Shown piece after piece: positions 8,076 through 16,579 of a DNA stretch of 64,000 nt. The stretch spans positions 1 to 64,000 of the forward strand of contig NZ_FNOH01000001.1 in assembly GCF_900106535.1 (NCBI RefSeq). The letters are read 5' to 3'. Made by a program: the position numbers and the translations under genes. Position 1 is the first letter of the stretch. Each line of letters opens with the position of its first letter. This DNA comes from Myxococcus xanthus. GTDB lineage: Bacteria; Myxococcota; Myxococcia; Myxococcales; Myxococcaceae. The notes below the pieces were generated by a model. The model was given only the letters and a program-made list of their open reading frames with translations. It had not been told where the DNA came from and did no database searches.

Positions 8076-8543
8076 TTACGGGCCCTGGGGCATCGCCGTC
8101 GGGCGCACCGCGGAGCCGGGGACCCTCGTGGGGCCGCGCTGGAGCTCCGCGAGCCACGACACTTCACGTACGCGCGGCAGCTTCATCACCGCCCAGGTCA
8201 GCGCGACCGCCTGCAGGTGTTCCACGGAGCCCGTCAGGTGCTCGTGCCCGCGCTTCTGCTCACCGTCGGGCGCGGGTTCCCCCGTGCCCTCATCGCCACG
8301 GTGTGCGTGCTCGTTCCCCGCACCGTGCGCGTGGGGGCGCCCGTGCGGGTGTGAATGGGCATGGGAGTGGTGATGACCACCATCGCCGTGCTCCACCACC
8401 GCGTGCAGCACCGGCGCCACCACGAGCCCGTACACCAGGACCATCAGTCCCAGGCTGGCCAGGTCGCGTCGGTCGTGGGGGTTCAACAAGGCCGTGGAGC
8501 CCGGGGTGAGGGGAAGGGTCGGCCGCCTCCTATCTGTCTTCAT
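8076..8543 (-). CDS. His-rich membrane protein heading the TonB-receptor operon
   Basis: A 155-residue protein read from the ATG at 8543 (MKTDRRRP). It has one strong membrane segment (DLASLGLMVLVYGLVVAPVLHAV), then a His-rich stretch (EHGDGGHHHSHAHSHPHG, more His up to HEHLTG), and a C-terminal amphipathic part (VEHLQAVALTWAVMKLPRV). His-rich loops of this kind are typical of Zn, Ni, Co or Cu handling. It lies 146 bases upstream of the TonB receptor, on the same strand. An upstream ATG at 8594 would add an unconvincing basic leader. Confidence 0.7.
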   Translation of the reverse strand: MKTDRRRPTLPLTPGSTALLNPHDRRDLASLGLMVLVYGLVVAPVLHAVVEHGDGGHHHSHAHSHPHGRPHAHGAGNEHAHRGDEGTGEPAPDGEQKRGHEHLTGSVEHLQAVALTWAVMKLPRVREVSWLAELQRGPTRVPGSAVRPTAMPQGP

Positions 8544-8664
8544 CCGGACGCGCAAGGCGCCGTCCCCCCTCGGATGGGTGCCTCGCGGACACATGTCGCC
8601 TCGCTCCGTGTAGCGCGCTTGACGCAGCGCATTGGTTTCCGCTGCCCTCGCCGGCCAACGCCGC

Positions 8665-8670
8665 TACACT
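8665..8670 (+). promoter_or_regulatory. Possible -10 element placing the glpD start at its GTG
   Basis: TACACT ends 6 bases before the GTG at 8677, and no Shine-Dalgarno sequence is visible in between. Transcription starting 6-7 bases downstream of this hexamer would begin at the GTG itself and give a leaderless mRNA. No good -35 at 17 bp spacing is seen, so the call is weak. Confidence 0.3.
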
Positions 8671-8676
8671 TGTGCC

Positions 8677-10374
8677 GTGCGTTCTGAATCCGTCGCGCTC
8701 AGCCGTGTTGTCTCCGAAGCAGATGTGCCCCCGCCTCCGTCCCGCGCAGCACGCCTGCGGGCCCTGGCCACGGAGACCTTCGACGTCCTCATCATCGGGG
8801 GCGGTGTCACCGGCGCGGGCTCGGCGCGGGATGCCGCGCTCCGGGGCCTCAAGGTGGCGCTCGTCGAGCGTGACGACTTCGCCAGTGGCACCTCCAGCCG
8901 CTCGTCCCGGCTCATCCACGGCGGCCTTCGCTACCTGGAGCACGGCCACCTGGGCCTCGTCTTCGAATCCAGCATCGAGCGCCAACGTCTGCTGCGGCTC
9001 GCCCCGCATCTGGTGCGTCCGCTCGCCTTCATCTGGCCCGTGTACGCGGGCGCCCGCGTGCCTCGCTGGAAGCTCAACGCGGGCCTCATGCTCTACGACG
9101 CCCTCTCCCTCTTCCGGAACGTGAAGGGCTACCGGCGGCTCAACGCCCGGCAGGTCCACGCGGCCGAGCCAGGCCTGCGCACCGACCACCTCAAGGGCGG
9201 TGCCCGCTACTACGACGCGGCCACGGACGACGCGCGCCTCACCCTGGCCAATGCCGTGGGCGCGTCCGAGGCGGGCGCCGTCGTCCTCAACCACGCGTCC
9301 GTGAAGGCGCTCGTCCTGGAGCAGGGACAAGCGCACGGCGCGACGGTGGTGGACCACCTCACCGGCGAGGAGGTCACCGTGCGCGCACGGGCCCTCGTCA
9401 ACGCCACGGGCCCGTGGAGTGATGAAATCCGCCGGCTGGATGCGCCGAATGGGGCGAGCCCGGCCGTGCGCGGCAGCAAGGGCGTCCACCTCGCCGTACC
9501 GCGCGAGCGCATCAACCACCGCGACGCCTTCACGCTGCTGTCCCCCAAGGACGGCCGGGTGATGTTCGTGCTGCCCGCCGACAACTTCACCATCATTGGC
9601 ACCACGGAGACGTCCACGCGCGCGCACCCCGCGGAGGTCCGCGCCAGCGAGTCCGACGTGGCCTACCTGCTGGAGTCCGCCAACGCCTTCTTCCCCGAGG
9701 CGCGCCTCACTCGCGCGGACGTGGTGAGCGCGTGGGCCGGCATCCGCCCCCTGGTGGCCAGCGGCTACCACGGCACACAGGCCGACGCGGGCAGTGCCAG
9801 CCGCGAGCACGCCATCGACGTGAGCCCCTCCGGCGTGCTCGCCATCAGCGGTGGCAAGCTCACCACCTATCGCGTCATGGCGCGCGACGTGGTGGACGCT
9901 GTGGAGCGCCGCCTGGGCCAGCCTCGCCGCCGCTCGCCCACGGATGTGTTGCCCCTGCCGGGTGGAGACATCCGCGCGCTGGACGCCGAGTTCGCCGCGG
10001 CGCGCACCGAGGTGGGAGACGACGCCACAGCCGTCCACCTGGTGCGCGCCTATGGCAGCCGCTGGCGCCGCGTGTGGGCCCTGACGCGAGAGGACGCCGC
10101 GCTGTCCCGGCCGCTCGCCGAGGGGCTTCCCTACCGGGCCGCCGAGGCCGCCTGGGGTGTCACCCACGAACTGGTGCACACCCTGTCGGACCTGCTCATC
10201 CGCCGCCTCAAGGTGGCGTTCGAGACGCGCGACCAGGGGCAGGCGGCCGCGCGTGTGGCGGCCGAGGTCATGGCGCCCCGGTTGGGCTGGGACGCCGCGG
10301 AGACGCAGCGGCAACTGGACGTCTATGCCGCCGATGCGCTCCGCCTTTTCGGTGTGGATCCGGCCGAGGCGTGA
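8677..10374 (+). CDS. glpD: Aerobic glycerol-3-phosphate dehydrogenase (FAD-dependent)
   Basis: A 565-residue flavoprotein that oxidises sn-glycerol-3-phosphate to dihydroxyacetone phosphate and feeds electrons to the quinone pool. Seen: dinucleotide motif GGGVTG at residues 41-46, the family signature SSRSSRLIHGGLRYLEHG just behind it, VNATGPWSDEIR, SKGVHLAVPRERI, DGRVMFVLP--NFTIIGTTET and SGGKLTTYR, with the C-terminal GlpD cap domain. The length fits the family (about 500-580). The GTG at 8677 is chosen because conserved sequence begins soon after and TACACT lies 7 bases upstream. No other glycerol gene is adjacent. Confidence 0.93.
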   Translation: MRSESVALSRVVSEADVPPPPSRAARLRALATETFDVLIIGGGVTGAGSARDAALRGLKVALVERDDFASGTSSRSSRLIHGGLRYLEHGHLGLVFESSIERQRLLRLAPHLVRPLAFIWPVYAGARVPRWKLNAGLMLYDALSLFRNVKGYRRLNARQVHAAEPGLRTDHLKGGARYYDAATDDARLTLANAVGASEAGAVVLNHASVKALVLEQGQAHGATVVDHLTGEEVTVRARALVNATGPWSDEIRRLDAPNGASPAVRGSKGVHLAVPRERINHRDAFTLLSPKDGRVMFVLPADNFTIIGTTETSTRAHPAEVRASESDVAYLLESANAFFPEARLTRADVVSAWAGIRPLVASGYHGTQADAGSASREHAIDVSPSGVLAISGGKLTTYRVMARDVVDAVERRLGQPRRRSPTDVLPLPGGDIRALDAEFAAARTEVGDDATAVHLVRAYGSRWRRVWALTREDAALSRPLAEGLPYRAAEAAWGVTHELVHTLSDLLIRRLKVAFETRDQGQAAARVAAEVMAPRLGWDAAETQRQLDVYAADALRLFGVDPAEA

Positions 10375-10387
10375 AAGGGCGAACGCT

Positions 10388-10441
10388 CCCCTGTCGGCTG
10401 CTCGCCGGGCACGTCCTGCCACGGACAGGGGCGCGAGCGGC
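10388..10441 (+). terminator. Possible terminator hairpin after glpD
   Basis: CCCCTGTC (10388-10395) and its complement GACAGGGG (10434-10441) form an 8-bp stem with a long 38-base loop, starting 13 bases after the glpD stop. No U-tract. The large loop makes it only a possible terminator. Confidence 0.35.
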
Positions 10442-10574
10442 CGATTCGCTGGCGTGGTTAACTTGCGCTCCGGGAACGGAATCAGGTGTCCTCCCGTTCA
10501 TGCGCGTCCCTGGAAATCCATCAGCCGCGCCGTGACGTACGACGCCTGCTGGACGGGCAATCGAGGAGCGTGAA

Positions 10575-12380
10575 ATGAAGCGTTGCGTCTGGCTGGGTCT
10601 GGTCGGGGGGCTGATGGCATGTGGCTCGGAGCAGGAGCCCAAGGCGTGTCCCGGTACCGAGGGGGCGTCCCAGTTGCCGACGGTGGTGTCCGCGGCGCGA
10701 AGCGAGGCGGCCCTGACGGACGATGGCGGGGATGACGTCATCATCGCCTTCCGGCAGCGCGTCTTCGCCTCCGCGCAGGCCAACACGGATGCTTTCGCCA
10801 ACGAGGTGACGCGCGCTGGAGGCCAGGTGAAGCAGCGCGTCCCGTCGCTGAACATGCTGTCCGCCCGGGTGTCTCCCGAGGCGCGCGCGGCGCTCGCCAG
10901 GAATCCGGACGTGGTGTCGGTGTCGCCCAACCGTCCGGTGTACGCGCTCGGCATGTCGCGGCCACCGCTGCCCGCGCAGGCGTGGCTGGGCGCGGAGCCG
11001 CGGCCGCCCCCCAACACCGTGGGCTCCGTGGGGGAGTACACCGACGGCCTGAAGATGGTGCGCGCCAACAAGGTCTGGGATTTCAACGACGACGGTGTCC
11101 TCGACGAGGGCCGGCCTTCGGGCACGGGCATCAAGGTGTGCGTCATCGACAGTGGCTGGGACAACCGCCACCCGGAGCTGCAGGCCGCCTTCATCGGAGG
11201 CAAGGACTTCATCAGCGGGTCCGCCAACTCGCTGGCGCTGGACGCGAAGGTGGACTCGAAGGGCAACGTGCTGCTGTGGGGCGGCGGACACGGCACGCAC
11301 ACCGCGGCCACCATCGCCGCGCAGCTGGGCGGGGGTGGCCGGGTGCGGCTGGGCGAGGACCCCAACGGAACGGTGGGCGTGGCCCCCACCGCGTCGCTGC
11401 TGATCGCCCGCGTGCTGAACGAGCGCGGCACGGGCGACACCCTGAATGTCATCGCCGCGCTCCAGTGGTGCCAGGAGCAGGGGGCGAACATCGTGTCGCT
11501 GTCGCTGGGCGCCGTGTCGAAGAACGAGGCCGAGGAGCTGGCCTTCAGCCAGGCCAAGGCGAATGGCGTGCTGGCCATCGCGGCGACGGGCAACTCCGGC
11601 GCGGGCGAGGTGTCCTTCCCGGCCGGGTACGACTCCGTGGTGGGCGTGGGCGCGGTGACCTTCTCGGGGGAGTGGGCTAGCTTCTCCCAGTACGGCCAGG
11701 GCATCAACCTGGTGGCCCCCGGCGTGGGCGTGTTGAGCGCCACCATCATCGGCGGGGCGCCGTATGGAGAGGTGGCCGCGAGCGGCCAGCAGTTCGCGTC
11801 CAACCCCCTGGAGTTCTCGGCCGTGGGCGCCTATTCGGGGCGGATGGTGAACTGCGGCCTGGGCAGCAGCATCTCCGACTGTGGAGAGGCCGCCACCTGT
11901 GATGGCTTCGTCGCCTATGTTGACCGCGGCGGCGGCATCCTCTTCGAGGAGAAGGTGCGCAACGCCGTCCGCGCCGGAGCGAAGGCCGTCATCATCGGCA
12001 ACCACACCGCCGAGGAGGGCACGGGCAACTTCACGCTCAACGGGCCGTCCAAGCTGTGGGTGCCCACTGTCTCCGTGTCCTTGGAGTCGGCCAACGTGCT
12101 CCGCGAGCTCATGGGGCAGGACGTGACGTTGGACGTCACCGGTCTGGACTACACGCTGCAGACGGGCACCTCCATGGCGACGCCGCACGTGGCCGGGGTG
12201 GCGGCCCTGGTGTGGAGCGTGAGTCCCCAGCAGCTCGATGCGGAGAAGGTCCGCAATGCCCTGCTCGAGACGGCCCGGGATTTGGGGCCGGCTGGGCCGG
12301 ATCTGAACTACGGCAAGGGCCTGGTGGATGCGGTGGAGGCCGTCGAGCACGCAGAGCGCCAGCTGGCCCCGGCGCCGTAG
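10575..12380 (+). CDS. Subtilisin-like (S8) serine protease lipoprotein with PA-type insert
   Basis: A 601-residue secreted protease. The signal peptide MKRCVWLGLVGGLMACG has lipobox LMAC. Residues about 50-125 form an I9-like propeptide (VIIAFRQRVF, then LSARVSPEARAALARNPDVVSV). The catalytic triad is visible: Asp192 (VIDSGWD), His239 (GHGTHTAATIA) and Ser533 (TGTSMATPHVAG); the oxyanion Asn is in ATGNSG. Between Asn and Ser is a PA-like domain (CDGFVAYVDRGGG, KAVIIGNHTA). The PA insert and lipid anchor suggest a surface protease. The ATG follows TCGAGGAGCG. Myxobacterial predators carry many such enzymes; the substrate is unknown. Confidence 0.92.
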   Translation: MKRCVWLGLVGGLMACGSEQEPKACPGTEGASQLPTVVSAARSEAALTDDGGDDVIIAFRQRVFASAQANTDAFANEVTRAGGQVKQRVPSLNMLSARVSPEARAALARNPDVVSVSPNRPVYALGMSRPPLPAQAWLGAEPRPPPNTVGSVGEYTDGLKMVRANKVWDFNDDGVLDEGRPSGTGIKVCVIDSGWDNRHPELQAAFIGGKDFISGSANSLALDAKVDSKGNVLLWGGGHGTHTAATIAAQLGGGGRVRLGEDPNGTVGVAPTASLLIARVLNERGTGDTLNVIAALQWCQEQGANIVSLSLGAVSKNEAEELAFSQAKANGVLAIAATGNSGAGEVSFPAGYDSVVGVGAVTFSGEWASFSQYGQGINLVAPGVGVLSATIIGGAPYGEVAASGQQFASNPLEFSAVGAYSGRMVNCGLGSSISDCGEAATCDGFVAYVDRGGGILFEEKVRNAVRAGAKAVIIGNHTAEEGTGNFTLNGPSKLWVPTVSVSLESANVLRELMGQDVTLDVTGLDYTLQTGTSMATPHVAGVAALVWSVSPQQLDAEKVRNALLETARDLGPAGPDLNYGKGLVDAVEAVEHAERQLAPAP

Positions 12381-12396
12381 GTCACCGCGGCCGGCG

Positions 12397-12885
12397 TCAG
12401 CGCAGGGTTATCAAGGGGGAGGCCACCAGGCACGCCCCCACGCGGGCTTCCAGCGCCGCCACGGCTTCCCGTGAAGGGTCGTCACACCAGTCGACGGCCC
12501 GGGTGGCGGTGGTGAGCGCGTCGTTCCGGGGCCAGGGCTCGTCGGCGCTTGGGAGGCGCGTCACCTGGAGCGTGGTGATGCCCACGAAGGCCACCGACGC
12601 CAGGGCCGCGGTCAGCATCTTCCCCCAGTGCATCCAGTTGACCTTCGGGGCGTCGGGTACCACGGGCTTTCGCAGCCGGGACTCCAACGCGGCGAAGTCC
12701 AGGGCGGGCCGCGCCGGCATGCGCCGCGCTCGCTGCGCCATCCACCCACGCTCCGCGCGCAGCCAGCTCAGCGCGTGCTGACAGGCGGGGCAGGCCTGGG
12801 CGTGAGCGCGGACCCGCGTGGCGTCCTCGGGGGAGAGTTCGTCGGCCAGCAGCGCGTCCAGTTCGGTTTCGCGACAAGCGCTCAT
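12397..12885 (-). CDS. Anti-sigma factor with zinc-finger (HxxxCxxC) and one membrane helix
   Basis: A 162-residue protein. His28-x3-Cys32-x2-Cys35 together with Cys4 form the zinc-binding anti-sigma (ZAS/zf-HC2) motif that holds an ECF sigma factor inactive. A single membrane helix follows at about residues 88-108 (MLTAALASVAFVGITTL), then a short outer domain with two Cys (WCDDP, GACLV) that could act as sensor. Its start overlaps the sigma gene stop by ATGA (12882-12885), the usual translational coupling of sigma/anti-sigma pairs. Confidence 0.88.
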   Translation of the reverse strand: MSACRETELDALLADELSPEDATRVRAHAQACPACQHALSWLRAERGWMAQRARRMPARPALDFAALESRLRKPVVPDAPKVNWMHWGKMLTAALASVAFVGITTLQVTRLPSADEPWPRNDALTTATRAVDWCDDPSREAVAALEARVGACLVASPLITLR

Positions 12886-13478
12886 GAGTGGCCTCCAACG
12901 TGTGCGGCCAGGTGCTCGCGCAGTTGGAGCCGTGCGCGGTGGATTTCGTTCTTCACCTTCTGGAGCGACCAGCCCATCACCGCTGAAATCTCCTCGTAGG
13001 GCAGGCCGTGGTCGATGCGCAGCAGCAGCGCCGCGCGCCGGTCCTCGCGCAGCGTCCCCAGCGCGCCCGCCAGCAATCCTTCCAGTTCCCGGTCCAGGAG
13101 CAGGTCCTCCGGCGTGGGCGTGGGCAGCATCGCCTCCACCTGGCTGCCATGGACTTCATCGTCCATGTCCACGTGGGCGCCCCGGTGCCGCAGCGACTCC
13201 AGGTACACGTGCCGGGCGATGCCCAGCAGCCACGCCCCCAGCCGGTCTTCGTCGCGAAGCGCGCCCAGCCGCGCATGGGCGCGGACGAACGTCTCCTGCG
13301 TGGCTTCGTCCGCCGCGGCCTCATCGCGCAGCAAGTCCTTCAAGAAGCGCCACACCCCCGCGGCGTGCCGTTCAAACAGCCAGCGGAAGGCCGCGGGGTC
13401 ACCCGTGCGCGCCCGGCGCAGCAACGTCCGCTCCCGGTCCGTGTCGGACGGGGGCGCACCTGCCAGCACCATTTTCAT
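12882..13478 (-). CDS. ECF-family RNA polymerase sigma factor
   Basis: A 198-residue sigma-70-family factor read from the ATG at 13478 (ATG at 13496 is also in frame). Region 2 is clear (AFRWLFERHAAGVWRFL, DEATQETFVRAHARL, LGAWLLGIARHVYLESLR), and region 4 ends with LRIDHGLPYEEISAVMGWSLQKVKN, the helix-turn-helix that reads the -35 box. It directs RNA polymerase to a small set of promoters once released by the anti-sigma factor encoded next to it. No self-recognised promoter could be assigned by eye. Confidence 0.92.
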   Translation of the reverse strand: MKMVLAGAPPSDTDRERTLLRRARTGDPAAFRWLFERHAAGVWRFLKDLLRDEAAADEATQETFVRAHARLGALRDEDRLGAWLLGIARHVYLESLRHRGAHVDMDDEVHGSQVEAMLPTPTPEDLLLDRELEGLLAGALGTLREDRRAALLLRIDHGLPYEEISAVMGWSLQKVKNEIHRARLQLREHLAAHVGGHS

Positions 13479-13655
13479 CGCGGAAAGGAGGGCCACGGCA
13501 CCAAGGTGTCACGGGCGGCCCGGGAGTTTCACGCGCGCGTGCGTTTTTCCCGCGCCCGACTGCCTGGTGGCAGGACTGACACCCCACACCGCAATCCCAC
13601 GCACGCCGGGTGGTGGTCTTGTTGAATAACAGTCGTTGTTGGTAAGAGAACTTTC

Positions 13656-14888
13656 ATGTCCTTGAACTCTGGCCGTGTGGATGCACCCACGGCGCACGCT
13701 CCGCGCCTGCAGGGTCACCTGCCCGTGCTGGACGGTGTGCGGGGCCTCGCCGTCCTGCTGGTGGTGTTCTTCCACACGACCCACCTGAGCGACCAGAGCG
13801 TGGCGGGACGCGTGACGTGGTGGCTGGCTGGCGCCGGATGGACGGGCGTGGACCTGTTCTTCGTCCTCTCCGGCTTCCTCATCACCGGTATCCTCTGGGA
13901 GGCGAAGGGGCAGCCGTACTTCTTCCGCAACTTCTACATGCGCCGCTTCCTGCGCATCTTCCCGCTCTACTACCTGGCGTTGGCGGTGTCGTTCCTGGTG
14001 CTGCCATCGCTGGCGGGCCGACTGGGCCTGGACGAGCGCATCACCACCGACGGCGCCGTCTGGTACCTGCTGTACTTCTCCAACTTCTACCAGCTGTGGG
14101 TGGACACCACGCACCCCATCCTCGGCGTGGTGTGGTCGCTGGCCATCGAAGAGCAGTTCTACATCGTCTGGCCCTTCCTCATCGCCGCGGTGTCGTACCG
14201 GGGCGCCATCCGGTTGTGCCTGGGCACCATCGCCATGGCCATCCTGGTGCGCGTGGGGCTCACGCTGTACGGGGCCAGCATCGAGAGCACCTACGTGGTG
14301 ACGTTCTGCCGCGTGGACTCGCTGGCGATGGGCGGCCTGCTCGCGATGGCGCTGCGCCACCCGGAAGGGCTGGGCCTGAAGGCGTTCCCGTGGATGCGCT
14401 GGGCGGTCTGGGCCTCGGTGCCGGTGGTGCTCGCGCTGGTGGTGCTGCCGGTGGGCCCCACGTTCGAGCTGGTGAAGCGCACGGGCGGCTACACCGCCAT
14501 CGCCGTGCTCTACGCCGTGTGCGTGTACAAGGCGGTGGCCGTCTCCAAGGGCCACGTCCTGTACCGCTTCCTCACGATGCGGCTGCTCCTCACCTTCGGC
14601 AAGTACAGCTACGCCATCTACCTCATCCACTCGCCGCTGGACGCCATCCTGCGCCGCACGGTGCTGAAGACGCCGCTGAAGACGGTGGCGGGCTCGGACA
14701 TGCCCATGCAGTTGGTGTTCTACGTGGTGGCCGCGGGGCTCTCGCTGGGGCTCGCGCTGGTGAGCTGGAACCTCTTCGAGAAGCACATGCTGAAGCTCAA
14801 GGACTACTTCCCCTACGGCCAGCGCCCCGCTCCGGTGCCGGAGGGCGCCCAGGCCGAACGGACCGAGGCTTCCGCCCGGGTGGCGTGA
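13656..14888 (+). CDS. Acyltransferase 3 family membrane protein (OafA/YrhL-like)
   Basis: A 410-residue integral membrane acyltransferase, with about 9-10 hydrophobic segments. The family signature is clear: LPVLDGVRGLAVLLVVFFHTTH near the N-terminus (catalytic-region Arg and His), GVDLFFVLSGFLITGIL, YLRRFLRIFPLYYL-like RRFLRIFPLYYLAL, and WSLAIEEQFYIVWPF. These enzymes transfer acetyl or other acyl groups to surface polysaccharides, lipids or peptides. There is no periplasmic SGNH domain. No glycosyltransferase lies adjacent, so the acceptor cannot be named. Confidence 0.9.
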   Translation: MSLNSGRVDAPTAHAPRLQGHLPVLDGVRGLAVLLVVFFHTTHLSDQSVAGRVTWWLAGAGWTGVDLFFVLSGFLITGILWEAKGQPYFFRNFYMRRFLRIFPLYYLALAVSFLVLPSLAGRLGLDERITTDGAVWYLLYFSNFYQLWVDTTHPILGVVWSLAIEEQFYIVWPFLIAAVSYRGAIRLCLGTIAMAILVRVGLTLYGASIESTYVVTFCRVDSLAMGGLLAMALRHPEGLGLKAFPWMRWAVWASVPVVLALVVLPVGPTFELVKRTGGYTAIAVLYAVCVYKAVAVSKGHVLYRFLTMRLLLTFGKYSYAIYLIHSPLDAILRRTVLKTPLKTVAGSDMPMQLVFYVVAAGLSLGLALVSWNLFEKHMLKLKDYFPYGQRPAPVPEGAQAERTEASARVA

Positions 14889-14902
14889 CGTCCGCTGGAG
14901 TG

Positions 14903-14927
14903 CCCGGCGCCGCCGTCCAGCGCCGGG
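14903..14927. terminator. Hairpin between convergent genes
   Basis: CCCGGCG (14903-14909) pairs with CGCCGGG (14921-14927) across an 11-base loop, and overlaps an 18-bp perfect palindrome centred near 14929. It lies between the stops of the acyltransferase (+) and the small gene at 14942 (-). No U-tract; terminator function is inferred from position. Confidence 0.4.
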
Positions 14928-14941
14928 GCCCCGGCGCGTCG

Positions 14942-15235
14942 TCAATCACGGCGAATGGCGAAGGCTTCCGCGACGCGCAGGGCCCACGTCTCCGCCGAGT
15001 CGAGCTCCGCGCGGGCGCTGGCATAACGGTCCAGTCCGGCCTCCGAGCCGTCCCGCGCGAAGATGGCGTCGTGCAGCTCCTTCTGTGCGCGGCTGAGCCA
15101 ATGGCTCGCCTTCTGGCGAAGCTGGGCTGCCTTCTGGGGCGTGGGGGCGGCGAGCGCCGGATCCAACAACTCCTGTTCCTCGGGGTACGGGGACGTCACC
15201 TGCACGAAACCGGCCTGCGCAATCGTCGTAGTCAT
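14942..15235 (-). CDS. Small helical protein of unknown function
   Basis: A 97-residue soluble protein from the ATG at 15235. The N-terminus has a short extended stretch; the rest is predicted helical and charged (QKAAQLRQKASHWLSRAQKEL, ELDSAETWALRVAEAFA). No signal peptide, membrane helix or known motif. It is isolated, 177 bases from the alcohol dehydrogenase gene on the same strand. Codon bias supports coding. Confidence 0.6.
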   Translation of the reverse strand: MTTTIAQAGFVQVTSPYPEEQELLDPALAAPTPQKAAQLRQKASHWLSRAQKELHDAIFARDGSEAGLDRYASARAELDSAETWALRVAEAFAIRRD

Positions 15236-15412
15236 GCTCTGAGAATTCGCACCGAACGGCGAGCAAGCACCTGACCAGTGGGGCAGGACGATGTGCAAAG
15301 GCGTGCACTGTCCTGCCCTCCAGGGCCGGTGGGAGGGGCGCGACTTCGAGCCGGGGCAGTCGTTGCCTATCGGCTGTTGTCCCGCGAGGTGGGAGCCGGA
15401 GCTCCCGGGCGG

Positions 15413-16462
15413 CTACTTCCGCAGACTCGCGAGGTCGATGACGAACCGGTACTTCACGTCTCCCTTCAGCAGCCGCTCGTAGGCGTCGTTCACCTGCTGG
15501 ATGGAAATCAGCTCGATGTCGGAGACGATGTTGTGCTTGCCGCAGAAGTCTAGCATTTCCTGCGTTTCCTGGATACCCCCAATCATCGAGCCCGAGAAGC
15601 TCCGCCGCGTGGGGATGAGGGAGAAGGGGCGGACGTCGAGAGGCTTCTCCGGGGCGCCGACGAGGACCAGGTGCCCGTCCCGTCGCAGCAGCCGCAGGTA
15701 CGCGTTGATGTCGTGCTGCGCGGAGACGGTGTCGAGGATGAAGTCGAACCCACCCGTCTGCGCGGCCATCTCCTCCTTGTTCGAGGAGACCACGACGGCG
15801 TCGGCGCCCAGGCGCGTGGCGTCCTGCTTCTTGCTGTCGGTGTGGCTGAAGACGGTGACGTGGGCGCCCATGGCCTTGGCCAGCTTCACGCCCATGTGGC
15901 CCAGTCCGCCCAGGCCCACCACGCCCACGCGCTGACCCGGCTGCACCTTCCAGTGCCGCAGCGGCGAGTATGTGGTGATGCCGGCGCACAGCAGCGGCGC
16001 GGCGGCGGCCGGGTCCAGGTTCTCCGGAATCTTCAGCGTGAAGGCCTCGTCCACGACGATGGCCTCGCTGTAGCCGCCCTGGGTCGCTGTCTGCCCGTCC
16101 TTCTCCTTGCCGTTGTACGTCTGGACGTTGCCCTTCTCGCAGTACTGCTCCAGGCCCTCCTGGCAACTGGGGCAGGTGCGGCAGGAGTCGACCATGCAGC
16201 CGACGCCGGCCATGTCCCCGACCTTGACCTTCTTCACCTGGTCCCCCACGCGGACCACGCGGCCGATGATTTCGTGGCCTGGGACCATGGGGAACCGGGA
16301 GCCGCCCCATTCGTCGCGCACCTGGTGCAGGTCGGAGTGGCAGACGCCGCAGTAGAGGATTTCAATCTGCACGTCGCTGGGGCCGGGCTCGCGGCGCTCG
16401 AACTGGAACGGGGCGAGGGGGGACTTGGCGTCCTGGGCGGCATAGCCGCGAACGGGAATCAT
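15413..16462 (-). CDS. Zinc-dependent NAD(P) alcohol dehydrogenase (YahK/cinnamyl-alcohol type)
   Basis: A 349-residue medium-chain dehydrogenase that interconverts aldehydes and alcohols with NAD(P)H. Catalytic zinc ligands Cys41 (CGVCHSD) and His63-Glu64 (PGHEIIG) are present. The structural zinc loop holds four Cys (VDSCRTCPSCQEG, QYC), and the Rossmann motif is GLGGLGHMG. The subfamily is supported by the sequence MVPGHEIIGRVVRVGDQVKK, as in YahK-like broad-range aldehyde reductases. Divergent from a LysR regulator (117 bases between starts), which probably controls it. Confidence 0.92.
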   Translation of the reverse strand: MIPVRGYAAQDAKSPLAPFQFERREPGPSDVQIEILYCGVCHSDLHQVRDEWGGSRFPMVPGHEIIGRVVRVGDQVKKVKVGDMAGVGCMVDSCRTCPSCQEGLEQYCEKGNVQTYNGKEKDGQTATQGGYSEAIVVDEAFTLKIPENLDPAAAAPLLCAGITTYSPLRHWKVQPGQRVGVVGLGGLGHMGVKLAKAMGAHVTVFSHTDSKKQDATRLGADAVVVSSNKEEMAAQTGGFDFILDTVSAQHDINAYLRLLRRDGHLVLVGAPEKPLDVRPFSLIPTRRSFSGSMIGGIQETQEMLDFCGKHNIVSDIELISIQQVNDAYERLLKGDVKYRFVIDLASLRK

Positions 16463-16579
16463 GAGGGGTGCTCTCCTGGCCTTGGGGTGTTGTCACTGCT
16501 CGGCGGAACGGAATATGCGTCCGCGCTCGCGCGCGCGTAACAGGCGAAATCGGGACGCGCTGCTTAGGAAATCTTTACA

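Noticed and set aside
8619-8624. TTGACG as a -35 box for glpD.
   Set aside because: It is 40 bp from the TACACT hexamer, far beyond usual spacing.
8530-10422. A 630-codon open frame antisense to glpD.
   Set aside because: The translated product is Gly/Arg/His-rich without recognisable motifs, whereas the + strand codes for a complete GlpD.
10521-12350. Long open frame antisense to the subtilisin-like gene.
   Set aside because: Shadow of codon bias; the sense frame has the full catalytic triad and signal peptide.
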